Below are positions 59,586 through 64,000 of a stretch of DNA of 64,000 nucleotides, one piece after another (the first letter of the stretch is position 1; each line of letters opens with the position of its first letter). The notes below the pieces were generated by a model, which did not search any database, had not been told where the DNA came from, and saw only the letters and a program-made list of their open reading frames with translations. Where the stretch lies: contig JAOSKN010000002.1 of the NCBI GenBank assembly GCA_027493525.1, forward strand, positions 1,645,326-1,709,325. Reading direction: 5' to 3'. A program made the position numbers and the translations under genes. This DNA comes from Planctomycetota bacterium (lineage in GTDB: Bacteria > Planctomycetota > SZUA-567 > H5-PLA8).

Positions 59586-61286
59586 CTACCGCGCCTGAAT
59601 CTTCCCGCTGCCCGTTCCGCGAATCAGGTACTGGAGGCCGCGGTGGTCCGCGTAGTCGGGGCTCGACGTGAGCAGCTTGACGTAGGCCGCTTCAGGAATC
59701 TTCCTGAGCACGCGGCCGTGGACCAGTACGTACGCCTGGGTCTCTTCCAGCAGTTCGGGCAGGTTCTCGTCGTCGATCGTCTTGACGTTCTCTTCCAGAT
59801 AGAACAGCACGTGCGGGTCGAGCGTGCCGGCGGCCTGGCAGGCGTAGAGCGTCTCGGAATCGGGCACGGCCGCCTGGACTTCGTCGGCGAAGGGGAGCGG
59901 CGAGTCCTCGAGGAGTTCCTGGGCCTCGATCGTGAACACCACCGCGAAGAGCAAGGCGGCGCCGCCGCCGCACCATGCGGCCAGCAGCGTCCGGATCCTC
60001 GCGCGCAGCAGGGCCGCGGCGCCCAGGCCAAAGCAAGCCGCCGCGGCGCCGGCCAGGCTCCAGGCCGCGGAACTCAGTTCGTACTTGAACCGGAGGGCCC
60101 AGGGCAGGATCAGCGCGAGCAGGCAGGCCAGGCCCGAGATCCCCGCGGCGTACCGGCGCAACCAGCGCGGCGCGGGCGCTTCTCCGGCGAAGACGCGCGC
60201 GCAGGACTCGCCCAGGATCAGCGCCAGGGGCGGAATCCATGGCAGCGCATAGTGCGCCTGCTTGGCGGGGATGAGCGACCAGACGGCGAAGTTGATCCCG
60301 AACCAGGCGAACCAGAAGCGCCGGCGGGCGCGATCGAGCGGAGCCTCCGGGCGGCCGGCCGCGCAGAACGCCGCGGGGGCCAGCAGGAGCCACGGCACGC
60401 ACTTCTCGCCAAGCAGCTTGAGATAAAAGACCACGCTGCCGTAATGGTGCACGTGGCCGTCCAGCTTGATCCGGTCGAGCCCGCCTTCCTCCATGATGTC
60501 CGCCCAGGTCATCCCGCTGCGCTGGATGAAGGCCAGGCCCGGGACCAGGATCAGGACGAGGGCCGCGCCCGCGCCCGCGGCGTGCCAGAGCGCCGCGCCG
60601 CGCCGGGCTTCGCGATCCGCTTCGCGCCGGCGCAGCACGGCGTCCAGGAGCACCGGCGGCAGGACGACCAGCGGCGCCACGTGGGCCTTGGTCAGGACGC
60701 CCAGCGCGAGCGCCGCGTAGAACAGCGGGAGCGCCCAGCGCGCGCCGCGCTCCGCCCAGCGCAGCCAGCTCCAGGCGGCCAGCGCGCAGAAGAGCGCCAG
60801 ATGCGCATCGAGGCAGCAGACGCGCGCCTCCTTCCAGAAGACCGGCAGGCTGGCGAGGAAGAGCGCCCCGAAGCCGCCGGCGTAGCGCCGCGCGCGCCGC
60901 TGCGCCTCGCCATCGCCGGGGCAGGCCTCGGCCAGCCAGAAGAAGACCAGCCCCACCAGCAAGGCGGAGGAGCCCGCCGTGGGAAGGAGCGCCAGGAAGG
61001 TCGTGACGTGCCCGCCGTTGAAGAGTTCGGCGCACAGCGCGATCGCCCAGTAGCCCAGCGGCGGCTTCTCGATCCGGGGCGCGCCGTTGAGGTACGGCAC
61101 CAGCCAGTCGCCGCGGTCGAGCATCTCCTGCGCGCCGCGCGCGAGCCGGCCTTCGCGGGGTTCGGTGAGCGGCCTTCCGGAAACGGGCAGGATGAACAGG
61201 AGGAAGGCCAAGCCCGAGGCGGCGAGCGCCTCGAGCGCAACGCGGCCGGAACCGGGCCCGATGGACGCCTCCGCGACGCCGTTCAT
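59586..61286 (-). CDS. GT39-type (ArnT-like) membrane glycosyltransferase
   Basis: 566 residues with about twelve membrane helices. The luminal loop after helix 1 reads LTEPREGRLARGAQEMLDRGDWLVPYLNG and RIEKPPLGYWAIA, which match the ArnT/PMT pattern, with Glu in place of the usual Asp in EPDE. It probably transfers a sugar from a polyprenyl-phosphate donor to lipid A or protein. The C-terminal ~100 residues form a soluble domain (ETLYACQAAGTLDPHVLFYL). The ATG at 61286 (MNGVAEASIGPG) is followed 20 residues later by the first helix. Minus strand, convergent with nadE. Confidence 0.88.
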   Translation of the reverse strand: MNGVAEASIGPGSGRVALEALAASGLAFLLFILPVSGRPLTEPREGRLARGAQEMLDRGDWLVPYLNGAPRIEKPPLGYWAIALCAELFNGGHVTTFLALLPTAGSSALLVGLVFFWLAEACPGDGEAQRRARRYAGGFGALFLASLPVFWKEARVCCLDAHLALFCALAAWSWLRWAERGARWALPLFYAALALGVLTKAHVAPLVVLPPVLLDAVLRRREADREARRGAALWHAAGAGAALVLILVPGLAFIQRSGMTWADIMEEGGLDRIKLDGHVHHYGSVVFYLKLLGEKCVPWLLLAPAAFCAAGRPEAPLDRARRRFWFAWFGINFAVWSLIPAKQAHYALPWIPPLALILGESCARVFAGEAPAPRWLRRYAAGISGLACLLALILPWALRFKYELSSAAWSLAGAAAACFGLGAAALLRARIRTLLAAWCGGGAALLFAVVFTIEAQELLEDSPLPFADEVQAAVPDSETLYACQAAGTLDPHVLFYLEENVKTIDDENLPELLEETQAYVLVHGRVLRKIPEAAYVKLLTSSPDYADHRGLQYLIRGTGSGKIQAR

Positions 61287-61430
61287 GCGCTCGACCCATG
61301 CTCCGGATAGTGCGCATTATGTTAAAGCGAGGCGGCGGATTGGCAGCAACCAAAAACCGGGGTCAAGCGGCGCGACCGCTTGCGTGGGCGGTCCCGGGAG
61401 CGCCCTGAGAGGCAGGCGCTTCAGGGCGGT

Positions 61431-62573
61431 TCAATAGATCAGCTTCAGCACTTCGCTTTCCTTGCCCTTGCCGACGTTGAGCACCGCGGTGGAGACGACG
61501 CCGAGGCCGACTTCGGTGAAGGCCGGCGTGATCATCCCGCGGTGGTGCCCGGCGTCGGTCCGCCACATCCAGACCGAGTAGGCCGTGTCGCTGCCGAAGC
61601 TGGCGCAGTTCTCGGAGGCCACGCCGGCGTAGCCGACCCGCTTGGCGCGGTCGTTGTAGGTCTTGCGCGTCTCGTCGGACGGATGCACGTGCCCGAAGAA
61701 CTTCTTGGTCGCCTGCTCGTTGGCGAAGTCCTGCGCCATCTCGCGCAGCTTGGGATGGTGCGCCATGGGCCGGATGTTCAGCGACATGCGGTACAGGTTC
61801 ATCGTCTCGACGCCCTTCGCGGCGTTCGCGTCGTGCCCGCACGGGTTGGCGCGGTTCCAGCGCAGCACTTCGTAGTCGCAGACCGTGCGGAAGAACTCGG
61901 CCTCCAGCCCGCTCAGCCCCGCGCCGGCCGCTTTGGCCTCGGCGTATCGCCCGGACGCAAGTTCGCCCAGGGCCTTGCCCAGCGCCGCGAGCTTCGTCTC
62001 GTCCGTATCCTCGGCGCCAAGCTTCCCCATCTCTTCGCGCGCCTTCTGGTAGGCCTCGTAGCGCTGCTTCAGTTGCGGCAGCCACTGGTCGAAGGTGCCC
62101 AGCGCCGACTGGAGCGTGTAGAAACGGATGTGCGCGGCCTTGTTCTTGGCGCCGCTGCGGCCCACGGTCTCCGCGCGCGTGCCCATCGCCGCCGTCAGCA
62201 GGTTGGTCAACTCGTTGAACTTATCGACGCTGGGCCCCACGAGCGCTTCCATGTCCTCGTGCCCGGGCTGCACGTCCTTGTAGGGGTTCCAGCCGCTGAA
62301 GGCCTTGGCCGGGATCGCATACTTCGAGTTGTCAAAAAGAAACCCTCTCGCCGCCTCGCTGAGCTTGCCCAACGCTTCGTACTCCTGGACGAGCCGCTCG
62401 GCTTTGGCCTTCTCGCCCAGGAAACGGAACATCCCGTCGTAGCTCTTCAGCGCCGTGACCGCGCGCTGCCGAGCCTGTTCGGCATCGTTCTGCGCCGCGG
62501 ACGCACACGTGCAAGCAAGGAGAACCCCTGCGAGACCGCAAACCAGAAGACCCACTTTCGAATGCTTGAGCAT
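61431..62573 (-). CDS. Secreted CAP-domain (SCP/PR1-like) protein
   Basis: 380 residues. Signal peptide (VGLLVCGLAGVLLACTCASAAQ; a Cys lipobox is possible). A helical middle domain (about 30-250) is followed by a CAP domain: MNLYRMSLNIRPMAHHPKLREMAQDFA, FFGHVHPSDET, ASENCASFG and MWRTDAGHHRGMITPAFTEVGLG, with the CAP His/Glu set. CAP proteins bind sterols, lipids or peptidoglycan; the catalytic role is unknown. AGGTGCCCC precedes the ATG at 62573. It stands alone, with a large intergenic gap upstream. Confidence 0.85.
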   Translation of the reverse strand: MLKHSKVGLLVCGLAGVLLACTCASAAQNDAEQARQRAVTALKSYDGMFRFLGEKAKAERLVQEYEALGKLSEAARGFLFDNSKYAIPAKAFSGWNPYKDVQPGHEDMEALVGPSVDKFNELTNLLTAAMGTRAETVGRSGAKNKAAHIRFYTLQSALGTFDQWLPQLKQRYEAYQKAREEMGKLGAEDTDETKLAALGKALGELASGRYAEAKAAGAGLSGLEAEFFRTVCDYEVLRWNRANPCGHDANAAKGVETMNLYRMSLNIRPMAHHPKLREMAQDFANEQATKKFFGHVHPSDETRKTYNDRAKRVGYAGVASENCASFGSDTAYSVWMWRTDAGHHRGMITPAFTEVGLGVVSTAVLNVGKGKESEVLKLIY

Positions 62574-62953
62574 GGGGCACCTCGCTTGAAAATGAACAGG
62601 CAGAAGTATGTAACTTAAAGGTTAGCCGTTGCTGCAAGGTTTGCCGGTATATTTTCGATGTAACCGCTTGTCGGAGAATGGGTTAATTCGGAAGGCGCAT
62701 TTCGTAACAATCTATAAGGCCGTGCGTTGACCCTGGTTCCGCTGCTTTCGACGGTAGCAGCCCGTTGAAAAAGGGGCGCGGCCAGAAAACGAACGATGCT
62801 TGTCCAGACCGAGGCGCGACCGAGGAGCATATCCAGAGGAGATCTGTGACGAGGGAGCAACGAAGGGCTGGGCAATAAGCGCCGTTTTATGGCCCGCTCC
62901 CTTTTTCAATGGGCTGCTAAACTGGTGCGAACTGGCCGCCCGCGAGGTCCTTC
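62574..62953. other. Intergenic region with hairpin element copy 2
   Basis: 380 bases, AT-richer in 62600-62740 (a probable place for the CAP gene promoter on the minus strand, no consensus hexamers certain). From 62755 to 62919 it holds the hairpin element. Confidence 0.5.
62755..62919. repeat. 165-bp hairpin element, copy 2
   Basis: Imperfect 30-bp arms (62755-62784 and 62890-62919, 25 of 30 pairs; TAGCAGCCCGTTGAAAAAGG type). The apical part (62820-62868, CGAGGAGCATATCCAGAGG and on) aligns with that of copy 1 (46016-46065), although the arms differ. A right-arm fragment is at 39351-39369. Non-coding. Confidence 0.8.
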
Positions 62954-63928
62954 ATGTCCGCTTGGAACCTGGTCTTTCTCGACGCCTCCACCTTCGACCG
63001 CGAGGACGTCTCCTTTAAGCGCTTCACCGACCGCTACGCCTGCACCTTCCACCGAGTGACGGCCCCCGCACAGACTGCCGAACGCCTGCGCGGGCGGCAG
63101 GCGGTGGTGACGAACAAGGTCCAGATCGACGCCGCGGCGATGGACGCCAACCGTGAGAGCCTGAAACTGATCGCCGTCGCCGCGACCGGCACGAACAACG
63201 TGGACCTCGCCGCCGCGCGCGCGCGCGGCATCCCGGTCTGCAACGTGGCGGGGTATTCGGGGCCCAGCGTCGCGCAGCATACCTTCGCGCTGCTCTTGGA
63301 ACTCTGCAATCACGCCGGGCGCTACGCCGAGGACAACCGCCGCGAGGCCGCGTGGTCGAAGAGCCCCTTCTTCTGTCTGCTCACGTATCCCTGCGTCGAA
63401 CTGCGCGGCAAGACGCTGGGGCTGCTCGGCTACGGCGACATCGGCCGGCACGTGGAGGCCATGGCGCGCGGCTTTGGGATGGAGGTGCTCGTCGCGGCGC
63501 GCCGCGGCGCGAAGGAGGTCCTCGCCGGGCGCGTGGCCTTCGACGAGGTGCTCCAGCGCGCGGACGTGGTCAGCGTGCACTGCCCGCTGACGCCCGAGAC
63601 CAGGGACCTGCTCGGCGCGCGCGAACTGGCGCTGCTCAAGCCCAGCGCCTTCGTGCTCAACGCCTCGCGCGGCGGGATCGTCAACGAGGACGCGCTGCTC
63701 GAGGCGCTGAAGGCCAAGCGCATCGCCGGCGCGGGGCTGGACGTGCTCAGCGCCGAGCCGCCGCCGACCGATCATCCGCTCTGCGCCGCCGCCCGCGAGC
63801 TGGACAACCTGATCCTCACCCCGCACAGCGCCTGGAGCACGCTCGAATCGCGCCAGCGCCTGCTGGACGAGGTATTTGAGAACGTGCGGGCGTTCGAGGA
63901 AGGCCGGGAGCGCAATCGGGTGGGATGA
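62954..63928 (+). CDS. D-2-hydroxyacid dehydrogenase (hydroxypyruvate reductase-like)
   Basis: 324 residues. NAD-dependent D-isomer-specific dehydrogenase: GLLGYGDIGRHV near 155-166 (Rossmann), catalytic Arg near 236 in NASRGGIVNE, Glu near 265 in DVLSAEPP, His near 283-291 in TPHSAW. The amino-acid pattern is closest to glycerate dehydrogenase/hydroxypyruvate reductase (FVLNASRGG, GAGLDVLSAEPPP). Substrate not proven. The ATG at 62954 begins MSAWNLVFLDAS. Downstream of hairpin element copy 2. Confidence 0.9.
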   Translation: MSAWNLVFLDASTFDREDVSFKRFTDRYACTFHRVTAPAQTAERLRGRQAVVTNKVQIDAAAMDANRESLKLIAVAATGTNNVDLAAARARGIPVCNVAGYSGPSVAQHTFALLLELCNHAGRYAEDNRREAAWSKSPFFCLLTYPCVELRGKTLGLLGYGDIGRHVEAMARGFGMEVLVAARRGAKEVLAGRVAFDEVLQRADVVSVHCPLTPETRDLLGARELALLKPSAFVLNASRGGIVNEDALLEALKAKRIAGAGLDVLSAEPPPTDHPLCAAARELDNLILTPHSAWSTLESRQRLLDEVFENVRAFEEGRERNRVG

Positions 63929-63956
63929 GGCTTGGAGCTTGTCTCAAGGCCGCCTG

Positions 63957-64000
63957 TCAGGCCGCGTTCTTTACCGGCTCGATATTGTCCATGCCGAACT
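63957..64000 (-). CDS. Possible C-terminus of a minus-strand gene
   Basis: The last bases read, on the minus strand, FGMDNIEPVKNAA and a TGA stop at 63957-63959. It could be the tail of a gene that enters from the right edge. Too short to identify. Confidence 0.25.
   Translation of the reverse strand, partial: FGMDNIEPVKNAA

Overview
This is a GC-rich (roughly two thirds G+C), gene-dense bacterial chromosome segment. I see no rRNA, tRNA, prophage or CRISPR array. The mix suggests a Gram-negative bacterium of the Planctomycetota or a neighbouring environmental or candidate phylum: a short conserved protein of a type I associate with planctomycetes (8623-8886), a sulfatase, a tricorn-like protease, an ABC permease fused to a CPBP protease, several lipoproteins, and dispersed GC-rich palindromes. 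This placement is inference from memory of families; no marker gene here settles it.

Layout. 1-6.6 kb: an aminopeptidase fragment, hisH and prepilin peptidase on the minus strand, then yacG, two TatA/B-type genes and a PcrA/UvrD helicase on the plus strand. 6.6-8.9 kb: a JAMM-domain protein and a complete IS481-like element inserted in a heptamer repeat. 9-16 kb: alaS, a DedA protein, and an ABC exporter pair. 16-24.7 kb: purC, two coupled TPR/lipoprotein genes, a beta-propeller protein, an MDR dehydrogenase, gspF and homospermidine synthase. 24.7-31 kb: a PLP decarboxylase (probably ornithine), ankyrin protein, MsrA, pseudopilin and sulfatase. 31-39 kb: a multi-PAS histidine kinase with a NarL-type regulator, a second MDR protein and a tricorn protease. 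39.5-48 kb: a TatD/EboB-like hydrolase with a small partner, a second ankyrin protein, a desaturase, an Hpt/response-regulator pair and a CNNM/CorC pseudogene. 48-56 kb: a secreted DNRLRE-thioredoxin protein, an AbrB/Doc toxin-antitoxin pair, a YdeP-type molybdoenzyme and a SulP transporter. 56-64 kb: ClpP, an isochorismatase-fold protein, nadE, a GT39 glycosyltransferase, a CAP protein and a 2-hydroxyacid dehydrogenase.

Links between genes: the decarboxylase (putrescine) and homospermidine synthase face each other and form a plausible polyamine route. ClpP, the isochorismatase-fold protein and NadE lie in one run. GspO, GspF and a pseudopilin are scattered singly rather than in a secretion operon.

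Two features recur. First, at least seven genes need a single-base correction, six of them in short homopolymers, which argues for indel errors in the assembly, although individual cases could be biological. Second, the intergenic space carries much structured repeat DNA: heptamer arrays, two 165-nt hairpins with a shared core, GC-rich palindromes, and four evenly spaced stem-loop/T-tract modules between the YdeP-type gene and the SulP gene. That array is the best candidate here for something undescribed.
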